Origin: a bacterium
GTDB lineage: Bacteria; Patescibacteriota; Saccharimonadia; Saccharimonadales; Saccharimonadaceae
Length of the DNA: 64,000 nt
NCBI GenBank assembly: GCA_004561445.1
Contig: SFVX01000001.1
Span: forward strand, 682,001-746,000
Direction of reading: 5' to 3'
Below, piece by piece: positions 8,192-15,946 of the stretch. Numbering within the stretch: position 1 is the first letter of the stretch; every line of letters starts with the position of its first letter. The position numbers were made by a program, and so were the translations under genes. The notes under the pieces are model-generated. The model did no database searches and was not told where the DNA came from. It saw only the letters and a program-made list of their open reading frames with translations.

Positions 8192-8197
8192 ATTATA
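8192..8197 (-). promoter_or_regulatory. -10 box, leaderless start
   Basis: Consensus TATAAT ending 6 nt before the ATG at 8185. Confidence 0.6.
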
Positions 8198-8233
8198 GTA
8201 TAGATGTTGCGTTTTTGCAAAAATATTATGTGA

Positions 8234-8971
8234 CTATTTCTTCTTCTCGAGAGTTTTCTTGAAGTCCTTGTAGGCATTTTCGTAGCGGGATTGAAGATTT
8301 GGAAAGGCTTTGATGAGACGACGTTGATGGTAAGATAGGACTTTCTGGCGATTTTTGCGCATTTCTCCGATCTGAAGTTCGAAGCTTTTCTTGCTATGAC
8401 GGATGAGTTGTATAAGTTTGTGTTTTTCGAGTGCTTTTTCGTAGTTGGCGAGAGCTTTATTGAGCTTTAGGACGCTAAGGACGGTAGTGATGAGGTCGCC
8501 GAGCATGGCGCACGCAAGTGTGAGCGCGGCAATGACGACGATAAAACTTGGAATTTTGGCGGTGACAGAGCCGACAAGAGCATGAATATATGGAAAAGCG
8601 ACCGCAAAGGTGCCAAATGCGATAAAACCGATTAGACATACGCGACCATTGATGTTTAGTAGCTTATTACTATAGTCCCACCAGCGAGCCTTAAAAAGCT
8701 TCTCCATTAGATATGAAGTAATGTATTCAAGCGTGCAGGCGAGTATGCCACCGAGAAAGAATAACTCAACTGGGCGCGTTGTAAAATGCATCAAAATTAG
8801 ATACAGCAAGGCGCCCGTGCCGTAGATTGGACAGTAGGGACCGCTCATAAAACCGCGCGAGACGAGCTTGCGGGCTTGGATGGAGCAGATAATTTCCTCC
8901 CAGAGCCATCCCAAAAAACTATAAATAATGAACCAGATGAAGAGTTCAAAAATGCTGTGCGGTTCCATCAT
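8234..8971 (-). CDS. CmpB-type putative ABC transporter permease (PF06541-like)
   Basis: 245 aa with about five membrane segments in the first 165 residues. The conserved block FLGWLWEE, then RGFMSGPYCPIYGTG, then ARWWDYS and NGRVCL fits the CmpB family, annotated as putative ABC permeases but without a proven substrate. The C-terminal 75 residues are a basic, probably coiled-coil cytoplasmic tail. No ATPase gene is adjacent. It is translationally coupled to trpS (the ATGA overlaps its stop). Confidence 0.8.
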   Translation of the reverse strand: MMEPHSIFELFIWFIIYSFLGWLWEEIICSIQARKLVSRGFMSGPYCPIYGTGALLYLILMHFTTRPVELFFLGGILACTLEYITSYLMEKLFKARWWDYSNKLLNINGRVCLIGFIAFGTFAVAFPYIHALVGSVTAKIPSFIVVIAALTLACAMLGDLITTVLSVLKLNKALANYEKALEKHKLIQLIRHSKKSFELQIGEMRKNRQKVLSYHQRRLIKAFPNLQSRYENAYKDFKKTLEKKK

Positions 8972-9993
8972 TTGCTGAGTCCGATGGCATGCTGAACTTT
9001 GGCGAGTTTGGCGTTGGCGACATCGTTGGCGTATTTTTCGCCGGATGCGAGGACTTGCTCGACTTCAGCATCGGTGATGCCGGCAACTCTGGCTTGGAAG
9101 TCGGCCAAGAAATGCTCGACCGAGTCGGCTACTTTGCGTTTGAGGTCGCCATAGCTGGTTTGCCCGGCCCAATCGGCGATAACATCTTGGAGGTCGCGGT
9201 TTGCGAGCAGACTTTCAATCTGAAGTAAATTACTAATGCCTGGCTGATTGATCATATCGAAACGAATGACGCCTTCGCTATCGGTGGTAGCAGACATAAT
9301 TTTCTTGGCGGCAACTTTAGGCTCGTCGGACAGTGAGATTTTGGATTTCTCGACGGTGCTACTTTTGCTCATTTTCTTAGTCGGATTGGTAAGTGAGCGA
9401 ATACGAAGGGCGTTTTCGAGATGCATAAATTTGACTTGCTCTTTTTCTGGCGCCGGTACAGTAAATAATTCGTCATTGAACTTGTTATTCATGCGAATAG
9501 CAATATTGCGGGCGAGCTCGAGGTGCTGGAATTGGTCTTCGCCGAGCGGAATATACTTGGCGTCGTAAAGCAAGATGTCGGCGGCCATCAGAATTGGATA
9601 ATTAAATAAACCTACGGTAACATTGTCGCTGTGTTCGGAAGATTTTTCTTTGAACTGCGTCATGCGGCTAGCTTCGCCGAAAGGTGTAAAACAATCAAGA
9701 ATCCAGCAAAGTTCGCAGTGCGCCGGCACGCGGCTTTGGCGATAGATGTGAACGTTGGGATTATTGATATCAAGACCGGCGGCGATGTAATATTTGATAC
9801 CTTTGATAATTTGATTATAAAACTTGCCGTGATCGATAGGCGTAGTAAAAGAGTGGAGGTCAGGCACGAACATATTAATCTGAGAATCGGTAGCGTGTTC
9901 GTGGGCAAGATTAACCATAGGTGTATAGGCGCCCAAAAAGTTGCCGAGAGTTGGTTCTTCATTGGCGCGGACGCCGGTCAAAATCGTTTGCAT
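8968..9993 (-). CDS. trpS: Tryptophanyl-tRNA synthetase
   Basis: 341 aa class I synthetase charging tRNA-Trp. The HIGH-equivalent is TLGNFLGA (15-22) and KMSKS sits at 207-211; GEDQFQHLEL (151-160) is the typical tryptophan/adenylate region. The ATG at 9993 was chosen over one 54 nt upstream because a consensus TATAAT ends 6 nt before it and because the family normally begins with the ILTG strand. The length matches bacterial TrpRS. The TGA stop is a normal stop, so Trp/Gly recoding of TGA, as in some other CPR groups, does not apply here. Confidence 0.95.
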   Translation of the reverse strand: MQTILTGVRANEEPTLGNFLGAYTPMVNLAHEHATDSQINMFVPDLHSFTTPIDHGKFYNQIIKGIKYYIAAGLDINNPNVHIYRQSRVPAHCELCWILDCFTPFGEASRMTQFKEKSSEHSDNVTVGLFNYPILMAADILLYDAKYIPLGEDQFQHLELARNIAIRMNNKFNDELFTVPAPEKEQVKFMHLENALRIRSLTNPTKKMSKSSTVEKSKISLSDEPKVAAKKIMSATTDSEGVIRFDMINQPGISNLLQIESLLANRDLQDVIADWAGQTSYGDLKRKVADSVEHFLADFQARVAGITDAEVEQVLASGEKYANDVANAKLAKVQHAIGLSK

Positions 9994-9999
9994 ATGATT

Positions 10000-10005
10000 A
10001 TTATA
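10000..10005 (-). promoter_or_regulatory. -10 box of trpS
   Basis: Consensus TATAAT 6 nt before the trpS ATG; it decides the start site. Confidence 0.65.
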
Positions 10006-10057
10006 GTATTTTATGGGGTGCGAGTCAAAAATACTTGAGCTCTTCATGACTTCGTGT

Positions 10058-10063
10058 TATACT
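10058..10063 (+). promoter_or_regulatory. -10 box of tRNA-Ala
   Basis: TATACT 11 nt before the mature 5' end of tRNA-Ala. Confidence 0.5.
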
Positions 10064-10074
10064 AACTTTGTGTT

Positions 10075-10150
10075 GGGGCACTAGCTCATTTGGTAGAGCG
10101 CTTCCATGGCATGGAAGAGGTGAGGAGTTCGAATCTCCTGTGCTCCACCA
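10075..10150 (+). tRNA. tRNA-Ala (GGC)
   Basis: Acceptor GGGGCAC pairs with GTGCTCC, discriminator A and encoded CCA. Anticodon stem CTTCC/GGAAG encloses ATGGCAT with anticodon GGC. The accessory island starts right behind it. Confidence 0.95.
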
Positions 10151-10167
10151 AATGTAGATACGTAGGA

Positions 10168-10216
10168 AATCTGTAACTTTGAACTTGGAAAAGTCCAAAA
10201 TTACAGATTATTTTTT
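10168..10216 (+). terminator. Intrinsic terminator after tRNA-Ala
   Basis: AATCTGTAA (10168-10176) pairs with TTACAGATT (10201-10209), with an inner TTGGA/TCCAA hairpin, followed by six Ts. Confidence 0.8.
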
Positions 10217-10438
10217 ATGTTTAAGCATGAACGCAGAATTGCGAAAACTCTAAAGCATTTTTCGAAAATGAAGGTTTTCGAACTGCCCAAAATCATGATA
10301 CTTATCTGTGAGGTGTCCGAAAAGCCCAGAATGTGGTTTTGGGGACGGAACTGGCTGTCGTGATCGGCAGTCGGCAAAGAATATATGTCCGTTAATCCAT
10401 TTATCGTATTTGTATCTGATTTATAATAAGATTAGTGT
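10217..10438. other. Non-coding gap before the DarT gene
   Basis: No ORF or RNA gene is recognised. Short palindromes are visible, such as TTTTCGAAAA near 10260. A TATAAT at 10422-10427 lies 11 nt before the DarT-like ATG and is probably its promoter. Confidence 0.5.
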
Positions 10439-11665
10439 ATGGATGAAGTTCAAATTGGCGACATAATTGCTAGAAGTGATGGACAAAGATATGCGATTAT
10501 AGACGATGATTTTCCGATGACGGATATTCCTTCTGATATTATTCAATTGCCAGCAAGTTCGTCGTTGGCTAAGAATTTGATTGGGTGTCATATCGGAGAT
10601 AGTTTTAACTTTAGTAGCAAATTAAGGATAGTAGAAATTGCTCATTCTGATTACGCGAAAAATATAAATCAAAAAAAGAAGACTATAGCGGAAGAAAATA
10701 GAGTTAGACTAGTTATCGCCAATATAAAGAATGCGTTTAATTCCTTTGATTTTGGGGCGGCGGAAAAAATAAATAGCCAAGAGTGCGTCTCTGATTATTC
10801 TAAATATAAGTCGGCTGCTATTCGGAACCTTAAAAAATATATATATGATTTTGCATATAGCGAGAATGATATATCTGAAACAACTAAGATAATTACCGAT
10901 GCAATTGAGTCGGGTGCTATTTCGGAGAATGAAGTTTTCGAGATTAAACGACGGGCGGTTCTGGATAGAAGTGAGGATGATAGGCTCCGAATCTTAAAAG
11001 AAGAGCAAGAGCTGTCGAGGCGACGGAAAACTGAAGAAGAAAAGAGGCTCAAAGAGCGGCGTGAGGCTGAAGAAAAACTCGCGAAAGAGCGCAAAAAAAG
11101 AAATAATTACAAGAGAATAGTAGCAAGCCGTAACATAAAGGAGCTAATACATTTTACCAACATATTGAATGTAAACTCTATAATGCTACATGGATTATTG
11201 CCTAGAAGATTGGTGGACAGAGAGTTTCCTAATGCGTATGTTAATGACGAGAATCGATTCGATAGCTATAGGAATGCAACGTGTCTCTCTGTTTCGTTCC
11301 CTAACTACAAGATGTTTTATAAGTATCAAAACGAAAACAAAGGTATGGATTGGGCCGTATTATCTCTAAATCCGGAATTATTGGCCGATTTGGATATAAG
11401 GTATTTCTTTTTCTTTAAAGAGAATGCGGCGAAAAGCGACTCTTCGAGGTGTACATTTGAGCAAATGTTTGGGGGTAGTATGGGTTGCAATCCGGAAAAT
11501 CCTCAAGCTGAGATTTTAGCATTTGGCATAATTGACCCTAAATATATTCAGAAGATTTATGTGAAGACTTTAGATGATAAAGTTTTCATTGAGCGTAATG
11601 CCGTAGTTGATGTAAACGTGGAGGTGAATGCTAGATATTTTAAATATCGATCGGGAGATTATTAA
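10439..11665 (+). CDS. DarT-type ADP-ribosyltransferase toxin with extra N-terminal domain
   Basis: 408 aa in three parts. Residues 1-70 (IGDIIARSDG, then SSLAKNLIGCHIGDSF) resemble the C-terminal domain of GreA/GreB. Residues about 178-225 are a highly charged helix. Residues 233-408 match DarT (DUF4433): LIHFTN at 236-241, NATCLSVSFPNY, WAVLSLNPELL, FFKENAAKSD and NPQAEIL, where Glu358 is the expected catalytic residue. DarT enzymes transfer ADP-ribose from NAD to DNA bases and block replication. The stop overlaps the next start (TAATG), and the next gene is a NADAR-type antitoxin, so this is a DarT1-like toxin-antitoxin pair. The Gre-like head is unusual. Confidence 0.8.
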   Translation: MDEVQIGDIIARSDGQRYAIIDDDFPMTDIPSDIIQLPASSSLAKNLIGCHIGDSFNFSSKLRIVEIAHSDYAKNINQKKKTIAEENRVRLVIANIKNAFNSFDFGAAEKINSQECVSDYSKYKSAAIRNLKKYIYDFAYSENDISETTKIITDAIESGAISENEVFEIKRRAVLDRSEDDRLRILKEEQELSRRRKTEEEKRLKERREAEEKLAKERKKRNNYKRIVASRNIKELIHFTNILNVNSIMLHGLLPRRLVDREFPNAYVNDENRFDSYRNATCLSVSFPNYKMFYKYQNENKGMDWAVLSLNPELLADLDIRYFFFFKENAAKSDSSRCTFEQMFGGSMGCNPENPQAEILAFGIIDPKYIQKIYVKTLDDKVFIERNAVVDVNVEVNARYFKYRSGDY

Positions 11666-12378
11666 TGAATGTCATTACTAAGACTGATAGAATTTATTTT
11701 AAAGTTGGCACGGATATTGGTCCAGCATTTATAGAACGGGTAATTAGCTTTGATTGGCATATGGGTATGAGTTGGCGGGTCCGTCAGCGATCGTCTATAT
11801 CTATGCATGAAGCAATTAGGCGTCATGAGCCAAATTCTGAGATTCTGGAAGTATCGACAAAATCGACAGATTACAATTTGGGGAAATCTCTAAGTGCTTT
11901 TAATCTTATGCTTAAAGGCGTAAGGGTTGAAAATATTTTTCAATCTTCAAAAGTATTTAACGATGGCGGACCATATTTAGATTTGCTGAACGTAGAGCCG
12001 TCGGTTGCTAAAAAAGACCCGCGCATTCAGAGTTTGAAGTCTCGACGTTTGACGGCTTTCTCTTTCGCGAAGAAGATATATCCTGTGGAGCCAAAATCAT
12101 TTTTTTACGATTATGTATACATTAGCGCATTAAACGAAAATAAGTATCTCCTAAATGATGTTATTAAATATAATATTTTTACAGATATTGAGTTTAATCA
12201 GAAAGTGCCATATTCGGAAACGAAGGGGCCATTCAATTGTCAGGCGAGGTCGTGCGCGATTTGTGTGTGGCTAATAAAGAAAGGGCTGCTTGATGATTAT
12301 CTTCGCTCTCCGGAAAAATTAATTGGAAGGATATATCCTGCGCAGGCTCGACAATGTGAACTATTTGGAGAAATGTAG
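11665..12378 (+). CDS. DarT-associated NADAR-family antitoxin
   Basis: 237 aa. The C-terminal part carries the NADAR-like pattern: KGVRVENIFQSSKVF (84-98), FFYDYVYISAL (146-156), FTDIEFNQK (172-180) and NCQARSCAI (191-199). NADAR proteins are N-glycosidases that remove ADP-ribose from modified guanine, reversing DarT1-type toxins. Translational coupling to the DarT-like gene through TAATG is the usual toxin-antitoxin arrangement. The N-terminal 70 residues are not recognised. No transposase lies between them, and the IS3 element begins just after this gene. Confidence 0.75.
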   Translation: MNVITKTDRIYFKVGTDIGPAFIERVISFDWHMGMSWRVRQRSSISMHEAIRRHEPNSEILEVSTKSTDYNLGKSLSAFNLMLKGVRVENIFQSSKVFNDGGPYLDLLNVEPSVAKKDPRIQSLKSRRLTAFSFAKKIYPVEPKSFFYDYVYISALNENKYLLNDVIKYNIFTDIEFNQKVPYSETKGPFNCQARSCAICVWLIKKGLLDDYLRSPEKLIGRIYPAQARQCELFGEM

Positions 12379-12439
12379 GATCTACTGTTGTCGTATCACT
12401 TACAAGAGATGCTATGTCATCTAAATGATTAGGCATTAT

Positions 12440-13558
12440 TTAGGTCATTTGAAGCTCAAATTGCACCGGCGAATGGTATCTCAAATAATGCTGTTCGCGT
12501 TGGTTGTTGTAAAAAGCAATATAATCATCAAGTTCACGTTTGAACTCAGCTTCGCTTTTGAAATTATTGCGATAGATGCATTCTTTCTTTAACGTGCGAA
12601 AGAAAGCCTCGGCGACGGCGTTATCGTGAGGTGTACCAGGATGGGAAAATGACTGAGCAATACCGTAGCGCGCTGCAATTTTGCTCATCGAATATGAGAC
12701 ATATGGCCCGCCATTGTCTGTATGAACTATAAGTCCTTTGCCTGGCTGTTCTTTCCGAATCGCCTCACTAATGGTTCTAGTAGCGAGATTAGTGCTGGGA
12801 TTTCTGCCATGACTGTATGCTAAGACTTTCCTGGAATAAAGATCAAGATAGATGCAGATATACATCCTGCGGCCATTTAGATCAAAACAAGTCATATCGC
12901 TTACCCAGACTGTATTCGGCTCGCGAACATCGAACTTTTGCTTAAGCCGATCAATACGACGCTGTTCGATAGCTTTCTTATAATTTGCTTTGCTACTGGT
13001 CTGGATTGGAGATAGTCCCATTTCGCGCATAAGTTCAGAAACGAGTTTTTCGCTAATTGTAATGCCCTGCTTTTGGAGAGAGTGGCGAATACGTTTAACG
13101 CCATAAGTCTGACGACTAGCATTGAATATGTCCGAGATCTTGCCAGATAACGTAGCTCGGCGCTCCGCAAAGTAGCTTTTCTCGTTCTTGTTGCGGAAGA
13201 GGTGGTTGTAGTAGGTGCCAGTAGGTAAAGAAAAAGCGTCACATAGTTCATGGACGCTGTACTTACCGTATTGTTCATCGATCCCGGCTTTCTTGTCTTT
13301 AATGGTGAGCTCTTTAAAGAATGACGAGTTGTGAATGATCTCTAGTTCGTTTTCGAGCTTCTTGATCCTGTCGTTGGCGAGTTGCAGGTCTTTTAGTCTG
13401 ACCGTGCCGTATTTGTTCTTTTTCTCGGTATATGGTCGTACCCAAGTATAGAAAGTACTTTTAGCGCAGCCATATTCCCGGCAAATGTCTGTGACTTTCT
13501 TTCCCTTATGGTAATCTCTAACAGCGAGAATCTTTTGAGTTTCAGATTTACGTTTCAT
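12440..13558 (-). CDS. IS3-family (IS150-type) transposase, single ORF
   Basis: 372 aa that joins what are usually two frames: an N-terminal HTH (ICREYGCAKSTFYTWVRPY), a Leu-rich helix at 55-75, then HTH_21 (RQTYGVKRIRHSL) and an rve DDE core. The triad is visible as D in WVSDMT, D in VHTDNGGPY and E in NAVAEAFFRTLKKE. It is intact, so the element may be active. OrfA and OrfB are fused in one frame, so no programmed frameshift is needed. The SD (AGGAG) lies in a hairpin just upstream. Its insertion lies between the antitoxin and GIY-YIG genes. Confidence 0.9.
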   Translation of the reverse strand: MKRKSETQKILAVRDYHKGKKVTDICREYGCAKSTFYTWVRPYTEKKNKYGTVRLKDLQLANDRIKKLENELEIIHNSSFFKELTIKDKKAGIDEQYGKYSVHELCDAFSLPTGTYYNHLFRNKNEKSYFAERRATLSGKISDIFNASRQTYGVKRIRHSLQKQGITISEKLVSELMREMGLSPIQTSSKANYKKAIEQRRIDRLKQKFDVREPNTVWVSDMTCFDLNGRRMYICIYLDLYSRKVLAYSHGRNPSTNLATRTISEAIRKEQPGKGLIVHTDNGGPYVSYSMSKIAARYGIAQSFSHPGTPHDNAVAEAFFRTLKKECIYRNNFKSEAEFKRELDDYIAFYNNQREQHYLRYHSPVQFELQMT

Positions 13559-13565
13559 AACAAAT

Positions 13566-13603
13566 ATCTCCTTTTGCCTAGTTTTTAGCTAGAAAAAGGA
13601 GAT
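13566..13603 (-). promoter_or_regulatory. Hairpin sequestering transposase SD
   Basis: ATCTCCTTTT at one end pairs with AAAAGGAGAT at the other, with an inner CTAG/CTAG. The AGGAG that serves the ATG at 13558 lies in the 3' arm, so the structure would hide the ribosome binding site. Confidence 0.6.
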
Positions 13604-13628
13604 TTTGCAAGCATGAGCGTAATACGCT

Positions 13629-14486
13629 CTAGTTGGCGTTATATCCGAATTCCCTGCTACGTAGGGCTTCTTTCCACCATGATTCTCTGCCGATTATATA
13701 TTCATCGGAAACATCGTCGGTAAAGGTTTCGAGGATGGAATATTGGAAATTGTCTTGAATATGCGAGAGGCCTTTTTCGTTTACTAACTCCTGTAGCTTT
13801 TTGTTCGGATATTTGCCATTCTCGACTTCATGTTTATCGTAGCCACTTTTGATATATGTTTCCCAGCGACCGAAAATACCTTTTTCCCCATAAGCAGAAC
13901 CAACATACAATTTGCCAGTAGACTTATCTGTAATGAGGTAAACGCCATTACGGCAGCTTAGGGCCGTGCGCCATTCTGGGGATTCAAGCTTTTTCTTAAG
14001 TTCACGATAACTTACAGATACGTTCTTGTATCCTGGGAAGGTTTTATCGTCAAGGGTCTTGTCTGGATTCCAGACCTCGATAACCTCAAGTTCGTCGATG
14101 ATATTTTTGGCTAGAACGATGCCATTTTGGAAGTTCTTATGGAATCTTACGACCAATCTAAAATTGTATTTCTTGGTTAAGTATTCGGCTGTGGCTGGCT
14201 GGTCTAGGCCGTTGTCCTTTATGATTTTTACGATTCCGGTCATGAGCCAATAATTGTCATGAATACGAATAAAGCCTATTGCAATTACTCCACTCGTAAA
14301 TGACATGGATTTTTTGCGATTGTAGACCAATGCTTCCAAGTTAACTTTATCCTGCTTTTTAGGATCTTCGGCGTCGGTGTTTGGGTTAAAATTGATTCTA
14401 TCATTCGGCACCATGAAACGAATTTTAGTTTTATCTATTTCTTCCCTCGTTAATTGGAGTAGATCATTTAATTTGATATCTTCCAT
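13629..14486 (-). CDS. GIY-YIG nuclease family protein
   Basis: 285 aa from ATG 14486 (AGGA 7-8 nt upstream). The C-terminal third has the GIY-YIG core: GVYLITD at about residue 182, LYVGSAYGEKGIFGRW, with the Arg in GRW and a Glu in the terminal helix as expected catalytic residues. The first 170 residues are an unrecognised alpha/beta domain, which may give DNA specificity. Similar fusions occur as stand-alone or restriction-associated nucleases. It lies downstream of the FtsK-gamma gene on the same strand. A 15-bp palindrome, GAGCGTAATACGCTC, covers its stop codon. Confidence 0.8.
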   Translation of the reverse strand: MEDIKLNDLLQLTREEIDKTKIRFMVPNDRINFNPNTDAEDPKKQDKVNLEALVYNRKKSMSFTSGVIAIGFIRIHDNYWLMTGIVKIIKDNGLDQPATAEYLTKKYNFRLVVRFHKNFQNGIVLAKNIIDELEVIEVWNPDKTLDDKTFPGYKNVSVSYRELKKKLESPEWRTALSCRNGVYLITDKSTGKLYVGSAYGEKGIFGRWETYIKSGYDKHEVENGKYPNKKLQELVNEKGLSHIQDNFQYSILETFTDDVSDEYIIGRESWWKEALRSREFGYNAN

Positions 14487-14514
14487 ATTCAATTCCTATT
14501 TCTTGTCGGCATAT

Positions 14515-15144
14515 TTATTTAGATAGTTGCAATTGCTCTATCAATTTGTCATATTCTGCGAGATTTTTTATTAAAATATCTTGTTCGATTTTCCCCTCGA
14601 TTCTGGGTGAAACTGCTCCTATTATCTCCAGATTCAGCATTGCGGTTTGTGTATGTCCATACCCCCAGTCCAAACTCTTTTGAACCAATGGCGTTGTACA
14701 TCTTTTTCGTTTTAAGATAACCTCAATGGCCGAACGCATATCTTTAAGCTGGATGACGTTTAATGCTATTTGTTTTTTGAAAATGTCACGTAATTCTTCT
14801 TCGTTTTTGGCTTTGAAGAATCGCTTGTTTCCGATAACTGGAGTGATGACACCGAGATTCTCGAGTTCATCAATTATTGAAGCTGCTCTGCCATATCCCA
14901 TACAAAAGTGGCGCTGAAGCAGCTCAGTGGAGCAAACTCCGTGTTTTACTAAAAGCTTAGCAGAGTCGTAAATTTCGCGCTCTGGCTCATGGTAGTCGAC
15001 TGGCGTAGAGACGTCTTTTGCGTATTCTTCGTATTGTTTTCTGAATTCGAATAATTCAAATAGAGATTGATATGGTATTTCTATGGATGCTTCTTTTCCA
15101 TCTATATATGCTTTGAGTGATAAGTTTTTCCCACAAGTGCTCAT
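14515..15144 (-). CDS. Stand-alone protein with two FtsK-gamma-like winged helices
   Basis: 209 aa. Residues 57-112 (SAKLLVKHGVCSTELLQRHF, then MGYGRAASIIDELE and LGVITP) fit the FtsK/SpoIIIE gamma domain, the winged helix that reads polar chromosome motifs. Residues 135-187 (SAIEVILKRKRCTTPLVQ, then WGYGHTQTAMLNLE) are a second, more diverged copy. No FtsK motor domain is present. The first 50 residues contain a short beta segment and a charged helix. A free gamma pair could compete for FtsK recognition sites or act as a repressor; this is inference. Confidence 0.7.
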   Translation of the reverse strand: MSTCGKNLSLKAYIDGKEASIEIPYQSLFELFEFRKQYEEYAKDVSTPVDYHEPEREIYDSAKLLVKHGVCSTELLQRHFCMGYGRAASIIDELENLGVITPVIGNKRFFKAKNEEELRDIFKKQIALNVIQLKDMRSAIEVILKRKRCTTPLVQKSLDWGYGHTQTAMLNLEIIGAVSPRIEGKIEQDILIKNLAEYDKLIEQLQLSK

Positions 15145-15162
15145 GATAATGATTATACCATT

Positions 15163-15630
15163 TTATCTCTTCGGATACTCCCAGCTCTTCCGAATATAGA
15201 TTCCGTTCTCTTTGAGGACTTTGCGGACAGTATCGCCATTGACGCCTACGATGGCTCCGACTTCCTTTGGCGTTTTCATTTCGGCGTATAGCTCAATAAT
15301 CTTTTTGACTAGTTCTGGTTTCTTGGACGCTAGATGAGATACTTCTATGCCATTACGCTTGAGCGTGTCACTAATAGTTCTACGATGGCAGCCAAAATCT
15401 GCCGCTAGTTTATATATAGAGGCGCCATTCTGATATCTCCCGCAAATAGTTTGAATTTCGAGCTTGGATAGGCGTTTTTGATGCTGAGTAATGGACCTTA
15501 TGACTTTTTCTTTAGGATATGGGTATTTCACGTCGTCTGATTCCGTGGTATTATCAGGGGTAGATTTGACCTTATTGACATATTCCCATAATGTTGTATG
15601 GTTTGAATAAAGTTGCGATAGGTCCACCAT
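15163..15630 (-). CDS. Double-HTH DNA-binding protein, copy A
   Basis: 155 aa starting at the MVDLSQ methionine shared by all three copies; an upstream TTG at 15645 is not conserved. Two helix-turn-helix units follow a polar N-terminus: about residues 59-98 (RYQNGASIYKLAADFGCHRRTISDTLKRNG) and 110-146 (KTPKEVGAIVGVNGDTVRKVLKENG). The first resembles the DNA-binding C-terminus of serine recombinases, but there is no catalytic domain. In the mRNA a perfect 10-bp inverted repeat (GTTTGAATAA/TTATTCAAAC) encloses the start codon. A plus-oriented terminator lies about 45 nt upstream. Confidence 0.75.
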   Translation of the reverse strand: MVDLSQLYSNHTTLWEYVNKVKSTPDNTTESDDVKYPYPKEKVIRSITQHQKRLSKLEIQTICGRYQNGASIYKLAADFGCHRRTISDTLKRNGIEVSHLASKKPELVKKIIELYAEMKTPKEVGAIVGVNGDTVRKVLKENGIYIRKSWEYPKR

Positions 15631-15673
15631 TTTTGTCTTATTCAAACTTCCGAGAAAGTTGACCTCTGGAGTG

Positions 15674-15695
15674 AGTCGCCGAAAGGCGATTTTTT
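15674..15695 (+). terminator. Plus-oriented terminator upstream of HTH copy A
   Basis: TCGCC/GGCGA stem with a GAAA tetraloop, then six Ts. It would stop transcripts running antisense to copy A. Confidence 0.65.
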
Positions 15696-15794
15696 GTTGA
15701 TTTTACAGGGGTATTTGCAGCCAAAGTTGTTTCATCGCGTCAGTATTTGAAACACCAAAAAATAGCGGTTTGAATGAAGGTTGTCTGCCAACAC

Positions 15795-15941
15795 CTAAAG
15801 TTTCTTATTCAAACTTTTTATTTTTGCGACAGCGTTTCGGTTAATTATTTTTGCTTGAGCTCGACTTAGTTTGCATTTTCTAGGGGCGTGTTTATCCTTG
15901 AGAAAATTTATTACTCCGGTGATTACATCATCTTCGTTCAT
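15795..15941 (-). CDS. 48-aa small protein at the end of the type III R-M operon
   Basis: A 48-residue basic ORF (starts MNEDDVITGVINF, ends KSLNKKL) whose ATG is 5 nt after the res stop codon, on the same strand. It is too short for routine ORF calling. Composition (12 Lys/Arg, helical pattern) is protein-like. A diverged copy of its last ~15 codons lies at 21542-21589, which supports it being a real coding sequence. Family not recognised; a role in the restriction system is inferred from position only. Confidence 0.5.
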   Translation of the reverse strand: MNEDDVITGVINFLKDKHAPRKCKLSRAQAKIINRNAVAKIKSLNKKL

Positions 15942-15946
15942 GTGCT

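Larger units (their letters stand above)
12379..13614. mobile_element. IS3-family insertion sequence (ends approximate)
   Basis: The transposase with its leader hairpin fills this interval. I could not settle the terminal inverted repeats; CTTACAAGA near 12398 and the inverted CTTGCAAAA near 13604-13612 are possible but weak partners, and no target duplication was seen. Confidence 0.45.

Noticed and set aside
12379..13614. Exact IS3 ends and target duplication
   Set aside because: Candidate inverted repeats agree at only about 8 of 10 bases and no flanking duplication fits, so boundaries are given as approximate.
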